The notes beneath the pieces were generated by a model. It was given only the letters and a program-made list of their open reading frames with translations, did no database searches and was not told the DNA's origin. A program made the position numbers and the translations under genes. From assembly GCF_042676245.1 (NCBI RefSeq), contig NZ_JBHTKA010000016.1:372001-436000 (forward strand): a stretch of DNA of 64,000 bases, written 5' to 3'. The DNA comes from Ohtaekwangia kribbensis. GTDB lineage: Bacteria; Bacteroidota; Bacteroidia; Cytophagales; Cyclobacteriaceae. This document shows, one piece after another, positions 53,205 through 63,229 of this stretch (positions are counted from its first letter, which is position 1; the number at the start of each line of letters is the position of its first letter).

Positions 53205-56200
53205 ATGATTCGTTTTTTACAAACCAAACTGCCGCCAGCACTTCGCGCGAAGCGATATACATGCTGGTGTGTTTGCTACCTGTTACTGGGAATGATTATA
53301 TCTTTCCAGGCCTCAGCTCAAATTACTGTAACCGGAAAAGTTACATCTACAGATGACGGTGCTTCATTACCCGGAGTATCTGTTCTGGTAAAAGGAACTA
53401 CTACCGGTACCACTACCGACACGGACGGTGGCTATAAATTAACGGTGCCCGACCAGAATGCTACGCTGGTGTTTTCATTTATAGGATACGCACCGCAGGA
53501 ACAAGTTGTAGGTTCGCGCTCGACTATAGATGTAGGTCTTCACGCTGATCTTACGGAACTTTCAGAAGTTGTTGTAGTTGGCTATGGAACTGTTAAGAAA
53601 AATGACTTGACAGGTTCAGTTGGTGTTATTGATCCTGAGCAGATCACCAAGCGTGGTGCACTTAACCCGATGGAGGCTGTACAAGGACAAGTAGCCGGTG
53701 TAGATATATCTAATAGTACAGGTCGTGCAGGTTCAGGATTTAAAATTCAGATACGTGGTCAGCAATCATTAGCAGGTGGTGAACCGCTCTATGTAGTGGA
53801 TGGTGTTATTACCGGAGGTATAGATTTCCTTAACCCGCAGGATATAGAGCGTATCGATATATTGAAGGATGCTTCGTCAACCGCTATATATGGTTCACGC
53901 GGTGCGTATGGTGTTGTGCTGGTAACAACCAAGCAAGGTGCTTCGGTAAGACAAAAAGCAGTAATATCCTATGATGGATACTATGGCGTTCGTAAATCAG
54001 TACGCATGCCTGACTTTATGCCCGGTGATAAATGGTGGAATTTCAGACAAGACTCTTTCATCACGGATGCGATCGTAAAAGGTACACCTATACCAACAAA
54101 CCCGGGCGATAACTCGAAGAACAGTACAGAGCTTGCCAGAAGAATTGCTGAAAAAGATTTTACCAACTGGCCTGATCTGCTCATTCAGGATGGTATACAA
54201 CAGAACCACTGGGTGTCTATCGCAGGTATGGGTGACAATAAACTCGGCTATAATTTCGGAGTAGGGTACCAGCAGGAATCCGGTAACATTGTACATGAAA
54301 ATTACAAGCGCTATAATTTCAAGGCCAATATAAATCATACACTCAACGAACGCTGGAGTGCAGGTGCCAATATGAACTTTGCCGTAGTGAACAATGAACA
54401 AGGTAGTCCGAATGCTATGATCAATGCGTTCAGAATGTCGCCACTGGTTAAGCCGTATGCTACGGATGGCGGTGCATTACTTGTGCAACCCGGAAAAGAT
54501 ATAGTAAATGTTGGTAAACCTGATCAGATCACGCATATAGACTTTACAAGTTCAGCAAACCCGTTGCTGGACATGGAACGTGCTTCACGCGAGACAAAGA
54601 GTTTCTATGCTATTGGTAATGTATACCTGCAATACTCTCCGGTAAGCTGGATCAGTGTAAAGACAACTTTTGCGCCACGCTATAAATATGAAAAGTATGG
54701 CGAGTTCCTCGGAGTTGATTCGGAGGGACGTGTAGGTGGTAAAGCAAAAGCGACTATATCCAACACAGAATCATTCTCCTACGTATGGGACAATCAGTTG
54801 TCTGTGAATAAAACGTTCAACGATCATAGCTTCAATTTTATGGGACTATATTCCCTGAACTTGTTTGAAGATGAAAGCAGTAAACTGATCGGTGATCAAC
54901 TACCTTCTAATGCGAAGAGTTACTATAACGCAGGTCTTGCTCCTGCTGCCAATCGTACAACCGAAGCTGCCTATAGCAAGTCAACTATATTATCGTATGC
55001 ATTACGTTTGAACTACTCGTTTAAAGATAAATACCTGTTAACGGTGTCCAATCGCTGGGATGGTGCTTCTGTTCTTTCAAAAGGAAATAAGTGGGCGTCA
55101 TTTCCATCAGCCGCTGTAGCATGGAAAATTTCCGAAGAGAGTTTTCTTACCGATGTCAGCATGCTTGACATCTTGAAAGTGAGAGCCAGCTACGGTATGA
55201 CCGGTAACAACAAGAACGTTGGTCCGTATGATACACAACCTACAGCGAGTACTTCAACCTATTATGATTTTGGAAGTGTATCTGCGATGGGTGTAGCGCC
55301 CGATGGTATAGCCAACCGAAACCTCACATGGGAAAAAACAAAAGAGCTTGATCTTGGTTTAGACTTTTCATTCTTGCAGGGGAGAATTGCCGGTTCATTT
55401 GATTTCTATAATAAACTATCCGATGGCTTGATCATCGAGAGACCATTGCCACTCGAAGCAGGCTATGCGTCCATTGTTCAAAATATAGGAAGCGTGCGTA
55501 ACCGCGGTATTGAAATTGGTTTAACGACTGTGAACGTTAGTACCGATAACCTGAGCTGGACAACTACTTTCAACTTTGCGAAGAACAATAATGAGATCGT
55601 TGATCTGATTGACGGTAAAGATCTTCCTCCAAAATGGTTTTATGGCGAACCGATCAACGTTAACTATAACTATGTATTTGATGGTATATGGCAAGAAAGT
55701 GAAAGAGAACTTGCAGTGTCTTACGGACAGTTGCCAGGACAAGCTCGCGTAGTAGATTTTGACGACAGCGGCTCGATAACTCCGAACGACAGAAGAATTA
55801 TAGGTTCGCCAATGCCGGATTGGACAGGTGGTTTTACAACTACTGTTACCTATAAAAATTTCGATCTCACAGCTTCACTATATACGCGTCAGGGGGTACA
55901 GGTGTTGAGTCCGTTCCACCAGGAGTTCCTGAACTTTGAAGATCGCGGAAGAGCGAAGCTGAATGTAGATTGGTATATGCAGGAAAATGCGATCACCGGG
56001 ACACGCGTTTCAAACGAGTATCCTCAACCTAAGAATGGCGGTCGTTTCTGGAATACAGAAAACGTGGGCTTCTATAAAGATGCAAGCTTTGTGAAGGTAA
56101 AGAACATCACGCTGGGCTATAACCTGCCAGCCGATATTTTGAGCCGCGCAAAAATCAGCAGCCTGAGAATATATGCGAACGTGCTGAACCCGTTTGTATT

Positions 56201-56303
56201 TACCGATTACGATGGCTTCGACCCGGAGTGGGCTGATGCATCGTATGCGAACGGAGGTATCAGTTCAGTTACCTATCAGTTAGGTGTTAACCTGAAATTT
56301 TAA
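53205..56303 (+). CDS. SusC/RagA TonB-dependent receptor (pectin locus)
   Basis: 1032 residues. The signal region contains a basic leader and hydrophobic core and ends SFQASAQ. Then come the regulatory domain (VTGKVTSTDDGASLPGVSV), the plug with LSEVVVVGYGTVKKNDLTG and ILKDASSTAIYGSRGAYGV, and the barrel ending SSVTYQLGVNLKF. No STN domain is present, so control is probably through the LacI-type sites 85 bases upstream rather than a FecR system. Its SusD partner starts 21 bases later. It should import oligogalacturonides or rhamnogalacturonan oligosaccharides produced at the surface. Confidence 0.95.
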   Translation: MIRFLQTKLPPALRAKRYTCWCVCYLLLGMIISFQASAQITVTGKVTSTDDGASLPGVSVLVKGTTTGTTTDTDGGYKLTVPDQNATLVFSFIGYAPQEQVVGSRSTIDVGLHADLTELSEVVVVGYGTVKKNDLTGSVGVIDPEQITKRGALNPMEAVQGQVAGVDISNSTGRAGSGFKIQIRGQQSLAGGEPLYVVDGVITGGIDFLNPQDIERIDILKDASSTAIYGSRGAYGVVLVTTKQGASVRQKAVISYDGYYGVRKSVRMPDFMPGDKWWNFRQDSFITDAIVKGTPIPTNPGDNSKNSTELARRIAEKDFTNWPDLLIQDGIQQNHWVSIAGMGDNKLGYNFGVGYQQESGNIVHENYKRYNFKANINHTLNERWSAGANMNFAVVNNEQGSPNAMINAFRMSPLVKPYATDGGALLVQPGKDIVNVGKPDQITHIDFTSSANPLLDMERASRETKSFYAIGNVYLQYSPVSWISVKTTFAPRYKYEKYGEFLGVDSEGRVGGKAKATISNTESFSYVWDNQLSVNKTFNDHSFNFMGLYSLNLFEDESSKLIGDQLPSNAKSYYNAGLAPAANRTTEAAYSKSTILSYALRLNYSFKDKYLLTVSNRWDGASVLSKGNKWASFPSAAVAWKISEESFLTDVSMLDILKVRASYGMTGNNKNVGPYDTQPTASTSTYYDFGSVSAMGVAPDGIANRNLTWEKTKELDLGLDFSFLQGRIAGSFDFYNKLSDGLIIERPLPLEAGYASIVQNIGSVRNRGIEIGLTTVNVSTDNLSWTTTFNFAKNNNEIVDLIDGKDLPPKWFYGEPINVNYNYVFDGIWQESERELAVSYGQLPGQARVVDFDDSGSITPNDRRIIGSPMPDWTGGFTTTVTYKNFDLTASLYTRQGVQVLSPFHQEFLNFEDRGRAKLNVDWYMQENAITGTRVSNEYPQPKNGGRFWNTENVGFYKDASFVKVKNITLGYNLPADILSRAKISSLRIYANVLNPFVFTDYDGFDPEWADASYANGGISSVTYQLGVNLKF

Positions 56304-56324
56304 GACCCAAAAATCAGATCACTT

Positions 56325-58007
56325 ATGAAAATCAGAAATATACTCCTGGCAGCATTGGTTTTGTTTACGCTGTCCAATTGTAACGACTATCTTGAAGAAG
56401 ATAACAAGACCGATGCACTATCGGATGAAGTATATAGAACAGCCGATGGTTACGAAAATCTAGTAAAGAGTGTGTACGCAACACTCCGTGATATGTATCG
56501 TGAACCCTGGCTTTTTATGGCCGGTACGGATATGTATGTAGAAGGCCGTAACGCACAACCGGAAGGTATAAGTGAGTATAATACACTCGCACCGACAGAA
56601 CCTTCAGTGCTTAACTTTTATACGGCTGCCTATAAAGCAATTCAGCGATGCAATGTAGCAGTACACTATAACAGTCTTACCGAGCAAACGGCAAAGACCT
56701 CTACGCGTATGGCAGAGGTTAAATTTATACGTGCCTACTATTACTTCCTGTTGGCGCAGTCTTTTGGTGGTGTGAGTCTTGTGACGGAAATGTTAACAAC
56801 ACCAACGACATCTTTCGGAAGAAACTCGGCAGAAGAAGTATATGCATTCATCATTTCCGAAATGGAAGAATCCCTAAACCTGTTGTCAGCTGCTTCAGGT
56901 CAAGAGTTTGGTCGTGTTACTGCCAGAACGGTAAAACATTATCTCGCCAAAGTACATTTAACCAGAGGCTATGAAACCTTTGCCGCAGCGGATGATTTTA
57001 CAAAGGCAGCAGAGTATGCAGATGACGCAATCAGCGGTTATAATTTGTCTTCCATATCGTATGAGAATCTCTTCTGGCCCGGAAAAGAAAACAATACCGA
57101 AGTGCTGTGGTCAGTTCAGTATGATAAGACATCTTTATCTGATGCAAGTAACGGAGGTAGTTTACAGAGCCTGTATTTTGGTCCATACCTCGGTGGTGAG
57201 GGTGCCAAATTCGGATATCCCTATCGCTCCTATACATTGCTGGCAACGACTTATGTATACAGGTTATTCAATGCCAATGATACACGTTGGGAAGGTTCTT
57301 TCATGAACGTATTCTATGAGCGTTACTATGATTTCTATGACAAGGCAAAGTCAGAGCGTGCCAATATGAATATTCGTTTTTATTTTCCTCAGGCTTGGGA
57401 AGTAGGAGACACCGCTGCATGGCGCGCTGCTGATGTTACACATCGCGGTAAGACTAAAATTATACCTTACCAGGAAGCTACATCAGAGATTCTGACATGG
57501 GAACGTAACGTGAACGTGGACAACAACACGCCAGCGCTACGCAAGTTCGATGATCCTACATCTGTGTTCTCCGGCAACGGCAGCAGTACACGTGATATAT
57601 ACCTGGCACGCCTGGCTGAGACTTATTTGATAGCAGCAGAAGCGTATGTAAAGCTTGGTAACACAGCTTCTGCGATGGAGCGTGTGAACGAAGTGAGAAA
57701 ACGTGCTGAACGAACTCCAGGCAGTCTTGTGCTGACCGATGCCAGCCAGGTTACCATTGACTATATACTGGACGAACGCGCACGCGAATTGTTCGGAGAG
57801 TATGAGCGCTGGTTCGATCTGAAACGCACCGGTAAGTTGAAAGAGCGTACCGAACTATATAACAAAGAGATCCGCGATCAATATTTCAGAAAAGGAATCG
57901 ATCCGTTTAAAGGTGCAGGTGGTGCTGATAAAATTTTGCGTCCTATACCACAGTCGGCTATCGATTTGAACCAGAATGACGATTTCACGCAAAATCCTGG
58001 TTATTGA
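56325..58007 (+). CDS. SusD/RagB family lipoprotein (pectin locus)
   Basis: 560 residues with lipobox LSNC (Cys19) and NDYLEED. SusD segments: YENLVKSVYATLRDMYRE, AYKAIQRCNVAVHY, MAEVKFIRAYYYFLLAQSFGGVSL, TVKHYLAKVHLTRGYETF, YLARLAETYLIAAEAYVKLG and DERARELFGEYERWFDLKRTGKL. It is somewhat longer than the other two SusDs in the window. It pairs with the SusC immediately upstream and is followed by a terminator, so the CE12/GH28 gene may have its own promoter or depend on read-through. Confidence 0.95.
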   Translation: MKIRNILLAALVLFTLSNCNDYLEEDNKTDALSDEVYRTADGYENLVKSVYATLRDMYREPWLFMAGTDMYVEGRNAQPEGISEYNTLAPTEPSVLNFYTAAYKAIQRCNVAVHYNSLTEQTAKTSTRMAEVKFIRAYYYFLLAQSFGGVSLVTEMLTTPTTSFGRNSAEEVYAFIISEMEESLNLLSAASGQEFGRVTARTVKHYLAKVHLTRGYETFAAADDFTKAAEYADDAISGYNLSSISYENLFWPGKENNTEVLWSVQYDKTSLSDASNGGSLQSLYFGPYLGGEGAKFGYPYRSYTLLATTYVYRLFNANDTRWEGSFMNVFYERYYDFYDKAKSERANMNIRFYFPQAWEVGDTAAWRAADVTHRGKTKIIPYQEATSEILTWERNVNVDNNTPALRKFDDPTSVFSGNGSSTRDIYLARLAETYLIAAEAYVKLGNTASAMERVNEVRKRAERTPGSLVLTDASQVTIDYILDERARELFGEYERWFDLKRTGKLKERTELYNKEIRDQYFRKGIDPFKGAGGADKILRPIPQSAIDLNQNDDFTQNPGY

Positions 58008-58047
58008 TGTTAAATTAGAATTGCATTTGTATTTGGGTTAAAATAGA

Positions 58048-58086
58048 ATTCCCGCAAGAGTAGTCGCTGACTCTGCGGGATTTTCT
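58048..58086 (+). terminator. Terminator after the pectin SusD gene
   Basis: Arms CCCGCAAGAGT and ACTCTGCGGG (one bulged A, eight-base loop), followed by ATTTTCTTATT. It is a typical intrinsic terminator between SusD and the CE12/GH28 gene. Confidence 0.75.
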
Positions 58087-58159
58087 TATTCTTCGCCAAC
58101 ACAACGAAATATAGCGATAGATATACTTGATGCACACGAAAGCCATAGACAACAGAATC

Positions 58160-60496
58160 ATGAACAGGATATTTTTGAAATTTTCTTTAGCACTTTCAGC
58201 ATGTATACTTTTCTCGTTTGTACTGATCGAGAAAAAGCCTCGGATATTTCTGATCGGAGATTCCACGATGGCAAACAAGCCTGCTGAAGTAGCTCCGGAA
58301 ACGGGATGGGGAATGATTTTTCCGCAGTATATAAACCTCGAAGTGCAAAACCATGCAGTGAATGGAAGAAGTACAAAAAGCTTTCGCACGCTGGGCCATT
58401 GGAATAAGGTATACGAGCAACTGCAACCAGGCGATTGGGTATTTATCCAGTTCGGCCACAACGACTCCAAAGAATCCGATACAACACGCTATGCTCCCGC
58501 GAAGACTGATTATCGTAAAAATCTTGTCCGCTATATCAACGAGATCAAATCAAAGGGAGCAAAGCCTCTGTTGATCACACCGGTGATGCGTAGAAAATTT
58601 GATGATAAAGGTAATTTTATTGATCAGCACGGTGATTACCCCGGTGTAGTAAAAGAAGTTGGTAAAGAATTAAAAGTACCTGTACTCGACCTGCATGCAC
58701 GCAGTAAAGATGCGATTATTCAACATGGTGTAGAAGAGTCGAAGAAACTTTTCCTGAACGTTGACAAAGGTGTATGGAAACATTACCAGGATGGCAAGGA
58801 AGACAATACACACTTTACTGTATATGGTGCTTCAATCATGGCATCGCTTGTAGCCGAAGAAATTAAGACCTTGAATCTGGATATAGCGAAGGAATTGAAA
58901 GCATGGCCTGTAGGAGGTAAATATGTATATGAATTGCCCAAGGTTATGGAAGTGTCTTTTAAGAAAGATACATTCGACATTCGTAAGTATGGTGCAAAAG
59001 CAGATGGTATTACGCTGAACTCAAAAGCTATCCAGCAAGCCATTGATGTGTGTAGTCAGTCCGGTGGAGGAACGGTGTTGATACCAAATGGATTCTGGCT
59101 TACCGGACCACTCGATCTCAAAAGCAATGTAAACCTGCACATAACGAAAGCTGCTGTTGTGCAGTTCAGCAACAACACGAATGATTACCCATTGGTAAAA
59201 ACAAACTGGGAAGGGCTTGACGCCATTCGCGCACACTCACCGATCTACGCGGCAGATGCAGAAAATATAGCGATAACTGGTGAAGGTATATTGGACGGTG
59301 CAGGCGAAGCATGGCGCCCGGTAAAGAAAAGTAAACTGACACCCCCCGAGTGGGAATATCTTACAAAGTCAGGCGGATTTCTGAATGAAAAGAAAGACAC
59401 CTGGTATCCAACGGAAAGGGCACTGGCCGGATCAAAAGAAAAACGTCCCGGTGTAGTGGCCGAAGGTTGGGACTTGCAGAAAGCTGAAGGTATAAAAGAG
59501 TTTCTGCGTCCGAACATGCTGAATATAGTACGCTGCAAGCGCGTATTGTTGCAAGGTGTAACGTTCCAGAATTCACCGGCATGGTGTCTTCATCCGTTGT
59601 TGACGCAACATCTGGTGTTACGCGATCTTACCGTGCGTAATCCCTGGAATGCACAGAATGGCGATGGTGTAGATGTAGAATCTTGTCGCTATGTCCTTAT
59701 CGAGAACAGTACATTTGACGTTGGCGATGATGGTATATGCATCAAGTCAGGTCGTGATGAAGAAGGGAGAAAGCGTGGCGTTGCAACCGAAGATGTGATC
59801 GTTCGCAACAGCACAGTATTTCATGGCCATGGAGGTTTTGTTATTGGCAGTGAAATGAGTGGAGGTGCCCGCAATATATATGTATACGATTGTAACTTTT
59901 TAGGAACGGATGTTGGTCTTCGTTTTAAAACAACACGAGGTCGCGGTGGTGTTGTAGAAAAGATCTATGCCAACAACATCAGCATGGGTAATATTGGCGG
60001 AGCTGCTATATTATTCGATATGTACTATATGGCGAAAGATCCGCTGGCAATGTTTGCCGGTGAAGAGAAACCGTCTATTGAGTTTCAGCCGGTAACAGAA
60101 GCAACACCGCAGTTCCGTGATTTCTACATTAAAGATATAGTTTGTAAAGGTGCTGAAACCGGCATATTCGTTCGTGGTCTTCCGGAAATGAATATCCGGA
60201 ATATATCCATGGAGAATATATCCATTCAAAGTAAAAAAGGTTTCGAATGTACAGAGGGCGATAACATCACACTTAAAAACGCAACGCTCTACTGTGATGA
60301 TAAAAACGTAGTGGAGATACACGACAGTAAAAACCTGCTACTCGAAAATATACAGTATAAACCAAACGATGTGTTGTTAAGTGTAAGCGGAAGTCGCTCG
60401 AAAGACATCCGATTGTTGAATACCGATCCTTCGCATGCGAAGAAAGAAGTTGCTTTCGGTGCAGGCGTTTCGGAGAAGGTGGTTAAGAAGAAATAA
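58160..60496 (+). CDS. Fusion of CE12 pectin/rhamnogalacturonan acetylesterase and GH28 polygalacturonase
   Basis: 778 residues from ATG 58160 (MNRIFLKFSLAL); an upstream ATG (58130) is possible. A signal peptide or anchor comes first. The SGNH esterase half (about 25-245) has GDST (33-36, Ser35), GHND (99-102) and D215-N-T-H218, the CE12 set. The GH28 half (about 265-760) starts FDIRKYGAKADGITLNSKAIQQAID and shows NGDGVD (500-505), GDDGICIKSG (522-531) and GHGGFVIGSE (556-565), with catalytic Asps 502, 523, 524 and His 557. The fusion would remove acetyl groups and cut the galacturonan chain in one protein. Exact action (homogalacturonan or RG-I) is not decided by the sequence. Confidence 0.93.
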   Translation: MNRIFLKFSLALSACILFSFVLIEKKPRIFLIGDSTMANKPAEVAPETGWGMIFPQYINLEVQNHAVNGRSTKSFRTLGHWNKVYEQLQPGDWVFIQFGHNDSKESDTTRYAPAKTDYRKNLVRYINEIKSKGAKPLLITPVMRRKFDDKGNFIDQHGDYPGVVKEVGKELKVPVLDLHARSKDAIIQHGVEESKKLFLNVDKGVWKHYQDGKEDNTHFTVYGASIMASLVAEEIKTLNLDIAKELKAWPVGGKYVYELPKVMEVSFKKDTFDIRKYGAKADGITLNSKAIQQAIDVCSQSGGGTVLIPNGFWLTGPLDLKSNVNLHITKAAVVQFSNNTNDYPLVKTNWEGLDAIRAHSPIYAADAENIAITGEGILDGAGEAWRPVKKSKLTPPEWEYLTKSGGFLNEKKDTWYPTERALAGSKEKRPGVVAEGWDLQKAEGIKEFLRPNMLNIVRCKRVLLQGVTFQNSPAWCLHPLLTQHLVLRDLTVRNPWNAQNGDGVDVESCRYVLIENSTFDVGDDGICIKSGRDEEGRKRGVATEDVIVRNSTVFHGHGGFVIGSEMSGGARNIYVYDCNFLGTDVGLRFKTTRGRGGVVEKIYANNISMGNIGGAAILFDMYYMAKDPLAMFAGEEKPSIEFQPVTEATPQFRDFYIKDIVCKGAETGIFVRGLPEMNIRNISMENISIQSKKGFECTEGDNITLKNATLYCDDKNVVEIHDSKNLLLENIQYKPNDVLLSVSGSRSKDIRLLNTDPSHAKKEVAFGAGVSEKVVKKK

Positions 60497-60524
60497 GAAG
60501 TAGATACTCCAAATATTATTATAC

Positions 60525-61724
60525 ATGAGGAAAGTAAAAATTTTGTTTGTCGGGGTGCTTTGTGGTTTTATGTTCTCGTGCGTGGCGCAGCAGAAGCCGT
60601 GGAGTGTTCGCATGGCAGAAACCATGATGAAGACATATCCTGATTCGATAGTTGTGAAACGCGCTGGAGAAACGGTTCCCAAACGTCCTACGCGTTGGGA
60701 TTACGAACAAGGCGTATTGTTGAAAAGCTTTGATGCATTGTTTCAGCATACAGGCGATAAAACCTATTTCAATTATTCCAAAAAGATCATCGATCATTTT
60801 GTACAACCGGATGGTTCTATTCGAACGTACGATCTCCTGGAGTATAACATCGATCACATTACACCCGGACGTGTAGTGATGGCGTTGTATCGTGAAACCA
60901 AAGAGGAAAAATATAAAAAAGCTGCCGACTTGCTGCGCGAGCAACTCAACTGGCAACCGCGTACCAAAGAAGGTGGCTATTGGCACAAGCATCGCTATCC
61001 ATACCAGATGTGGCTCGATGGACTATACATGGGCGAACCCTTCTCGGCAGAGTATGCACAGGTATTCAATCATCCGAAAGAGTTTGATGATGTGATCAAC
61101 CAGTTTGTGTGGATGGAAAAACATTCCCGCGACAGCAACACCGGCTTGTTATACCATGCGTGGGATGAAAGCAGGAAGCAACGCTGGGCAGATCCGGAAA
61201 CCGGTCGTGCGCCAGGTTTCTGGGGGCGCGGCATGGGCTGGTATGCTATAGCATTGGTAGATGTACTCGATTATATACCGAAAGATCATCCACGTAGAAA
61301 GGAGATGATCGCTATATTACAACGTCTGGCTGCAGCACTTAAAAATTACCAGGACCCTGCATCCGGTGCATGGTGGCAGGTAGTGGATAAGGCTACCAAA
61401 CAAGGTAATTATCTGGAAGCATCCGCTTCGTGTATGTTTGTTTATGCATTGGCAAAAGGATCAAGACTGGGGTATATTGATAAAAGTTTCAGTGCATTGG
61501 CCCGCAAAGGGTATGATGGTATACTGAAGAATTTTATTGAGACCGATGCGGATGGAACGATACACCTCACCAAAACGGTAAGCGTTGGCGGCCTGGGTGG
61601 TACACCGTATCGTGATGGAAGTTTTGAATACTATATCAGTGAACCGCTCCGCACCGATGACTTAAAAGGTGTTGGCCCTTTTATACAGGCAAGTATTGAA
61701 ATGGAATTGCTGGCTAAAAAATAA
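60525..61724 (+). CDS. GH105 unsaturated rhamnogalacturonyl hydrolase (YteR-like) lipoprotein
   Basis: 399 residues with lipobox FMFSC (Cys19). The (alpha/alpha)6 barrel of GH88/GH105 shows RWDYEQGVLLKSFDAL, NIDHITPGRVVMALY, YPYQMWLDGLYMGEPF with D165 (the expected catalytic Asp), GFWGRGMGWYAIALVDVLDY and EASASCMFVYALAKG. It hydrates the double bond of unsaturated galacturonyl residues at the non-reducing end, releasing the substrate of KduI. It starts 28 bases after the CE12/GH28 gene and is followed six bases later by the DUF4861 gene. Confidence 0.93.
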   Translation: MRKVKILFVGVLCGFMFSCVAQQKPWSVRMAETMMKTYPDSIVVKRAGETVPKRPTRWDYEQGVLLKSFDALFQHTGDKTYFNYSKKIIDHFVQPDGSIRTYDLLEYNIDHITPGRVVMALYRETKEEKYKKAADLLREQLNWQPRTKEGGYWHKHRYPYQMWLDGLYMGEPFSAEYAQVFNHPKEFDDVINQFVWMEKHSRDSNTGLLYHAWDESRKQRWADPETGRAPGFWGRGMGWYAIALVDVLDYIPKDHPRRKEMIAILQRLAAALKNYQDPASGAWWQVVDKATKQGNYLEASASCMFVYALAKGSRLGYIDKSFSALARKGYDGILKNFIETDADGTIHLTKTVSVGGLGGTPYRDGSFEYYISEPLRTDDLKGVGPFIQASIEMELLAKK

Positions 61725-61730
61725 TACAAG

Positions 61731-62984
61731 ATGAAATATAGCATCATTTTACTCAGTATACTTTTAACAGGCAGTTTGTATGCACAGACGCTTGAAAAAG
61801 ATTTTCCCGAATCATTCAAAGTAATGATCACAAATACAATCAAAGCTCCACGCGAGAATGTGTTGGTTGTGTTATCTCCGGATGCCATTGGTGAACAAAC
61901 GAAGAAGTTCAACAGCAAAGCGTTTGTGGTTGTAAGTGGTGGCAAGGAAATTCCGAGCCAGTATAACGAGCACGACCAGGATAATGCCGGTGTTGTATTT
62001 GTATTGGACAGACTCAATGCTTCCGCATCAAGTGAAGTAACGGTGCGGTTTCATCCTACAGCCACTATACCAAGAAGCTATACCAAGAAGACACAGGCAG
62101 AGCTGTCGCACAAGGTAGGAGGGGAGTGGAAGAACCGTGAATATATAGGTGGCAATTTCAAGAATGTGGATTTTCTGCAGGTGCCACCGGAGCATAAAGA
62201 CCACTCCTGGTTTATTCGTTACGAAGGGCCGGGATGGGAATCAGATAAAGTGGGCTATCGCTTTTATCTTGATCAGCGTAACGCTACGGATGTCTTTGGA
62301 AAAACAACTCCAGACATGTCGTTACAACTGGCTGGCCAGGATGGATTCGATTCCTATCATAACATGCAGCCGTGGGGTATGGATGTAATGAAGGTCGGTA
62401 AATCATTGGGTGTAGGTTCGATCGGCTCTGTAGTTAACGGTGCGGCTATACGCGTAGAGAAGACTGATGCTGTGAACTGTCGCATTACAGAAAACGGAAA
62501 TGTATACTCATCGATCCTGACCAATTATATGGGCTGGCAGATTGGTGATAAGAAGCACGACCTGCATTCACGGTTGTCTATTCATGCAGGCACACGTCTT
62601 ACGGAAACCATCCTTGATGTAACTAACAATCCTGATAACATCGCGACCGGCATTGTAAAAGACAACGCCGCGAAACTATATACCAGTAAAGGTGATGCAA
62701 AGCAGTGGGCTTACCTGGCCACCTATGGCAAGCAAAGTCTCAACAGCGATGATCTTGGGCTGGCAGTGTTATTCAAACCTTCTGCCGTAATAGAGTTTAC
62801 ACAGGATGAGTTCAGTAACATTGTGAAACTGAAACCCGAGCAAGGCAAAGTTATATACTATTTTCTGGCCACCTGGTCTGGTGAGCCGGGTGGTATAAAA
62901 GATGAGAAGCAATTTCTGGAGTATATAAATAAAGTTGCCGTTGAATTAGCCAACCCGGTAAAAATTGAAATAATGAAGAAATAG
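61731..62984 (+). CDS. DUF4861 family protein, exported
   Basis: 417 residues with a signal peptide ending LYAQ. The body is a long beta-rich fold (NTIKAPRENVLVVLSP, FLQVPPEHKDHSWFIRYEGPGWESDKVGYRFYLDQRNATDVFG in part, DGFDSYHNMQPWGMDVMKVGKSLGVGS). This matches DUF4861, a family found in pectin and alginate-type PULs next to GH105 and GH28 genes. No enzymatic activity is assigned with certainty from the sequence; conserved His, Asp and Trp residues in the middle suggest a carbohydrate-active role. It is the last gene of the operon and is followed by a terminator. Confidence 0.85.
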   Translation: MKYSIILLSILLTGSLYAQTLEKDFPESFKVMITNTIKAPRENVLVVLSPDAIGEQTKKFNSKAFVVVSGGKEIPSQYNEHDQDNAGVVFVLDRLNASASSEVTVRFHPTATIPRSYTKKTQAELSHKVGGEWKNREYIGGNFKNVDFLQVPPEHKDHSWFIRYEGPGWESDKVGYRFYLDQRNATDVFGKTTPDMSLQLAGQDGFDSYHNMQPWGMDVMKVGKSLGVGSIGSVVNGAAIRVEKTDAVNCRITENGNVYSSILTNYMGWQIGDKKHDLHSRLSIHAGTRLTETILDVTNNPDNIATGIVKDNAAKLYTSKGDAKQWAYLATYGKQSLNSDDLGLAVLFKPSAVIEFTQDEFSNIVKLKPEQGKVIYYFLATWSGEPGGIKDEKQFLEYINKVAVELANPVKIEIMKK

Positions 62985-63009
62985 CAACCTGTAAATTGTT
63001 TAAAAGTGA

Positions 63010-63040
63010 AGGCTGTCTGAGAAATCGGGCAGCTTTTTTT
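63010..63040 (+). terminator. Terminator after the DUF4861 gene
   Basis: Stem GCTGTCT / GGGCAGC (with G-U pairs) around GAGAAATC, followed by TTTTTTT. It lies about 25 bases after the stop. Confidence 0.75.
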
Positions 63041-63073
63041 ATGGCCGGAACCTTATAAATAAGGTATTTTTGT

Positions 63074-63085
63074 GCATTCGATTGT
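63074..63085 (+). promoter_or_regulatory. Predicted LacI-type operator variant upstream of last SusC
   Basis: GCATTCGATTGT matches the GCAATCGATTGC palindrome at 10 of 12 positions. Confidence 0.45.
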
Positions 63086-63114
63086 ACATTCATTAAAACG
63101 TTATAAAAAACAAT

Positions 63115-63126
63115 GAAATCGATTTC
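63115..63126 (+). promoter_or_regulatory. Predicted LacI-type operator variant (GAAATCGATTTC)
   Basis: Perfect palindrome GAAATCGATTTC, matching GCAATCGATTGC at 10 of 12 positions with the changes symmetric. Confidence 0.5.
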
Positions 63127-63163
63127 GTGATTTCGAAATAGTTGCTATTTTTACTTAATAAGT

Positions 63164-63175
63164 GCAATCGATTGC
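63164..63175 (+). promoter_or_regulatory. Predicted LacI-type operator upstream of last SusC
   Basis: Exact second copy of the 12-bp palindrome GCAATCGATTGC, 97 bases before the SusC start. The identical site occurs upstream of the first pectin SusC, also followed by CATCG-like sequence. Confidence 0.7.
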
Positions 63176-63229
63176 TCATCGTAATGTTTTCCCGTTTCTC
63201 CCCGATGGTTTCTGAAATAGCATGCGCGC

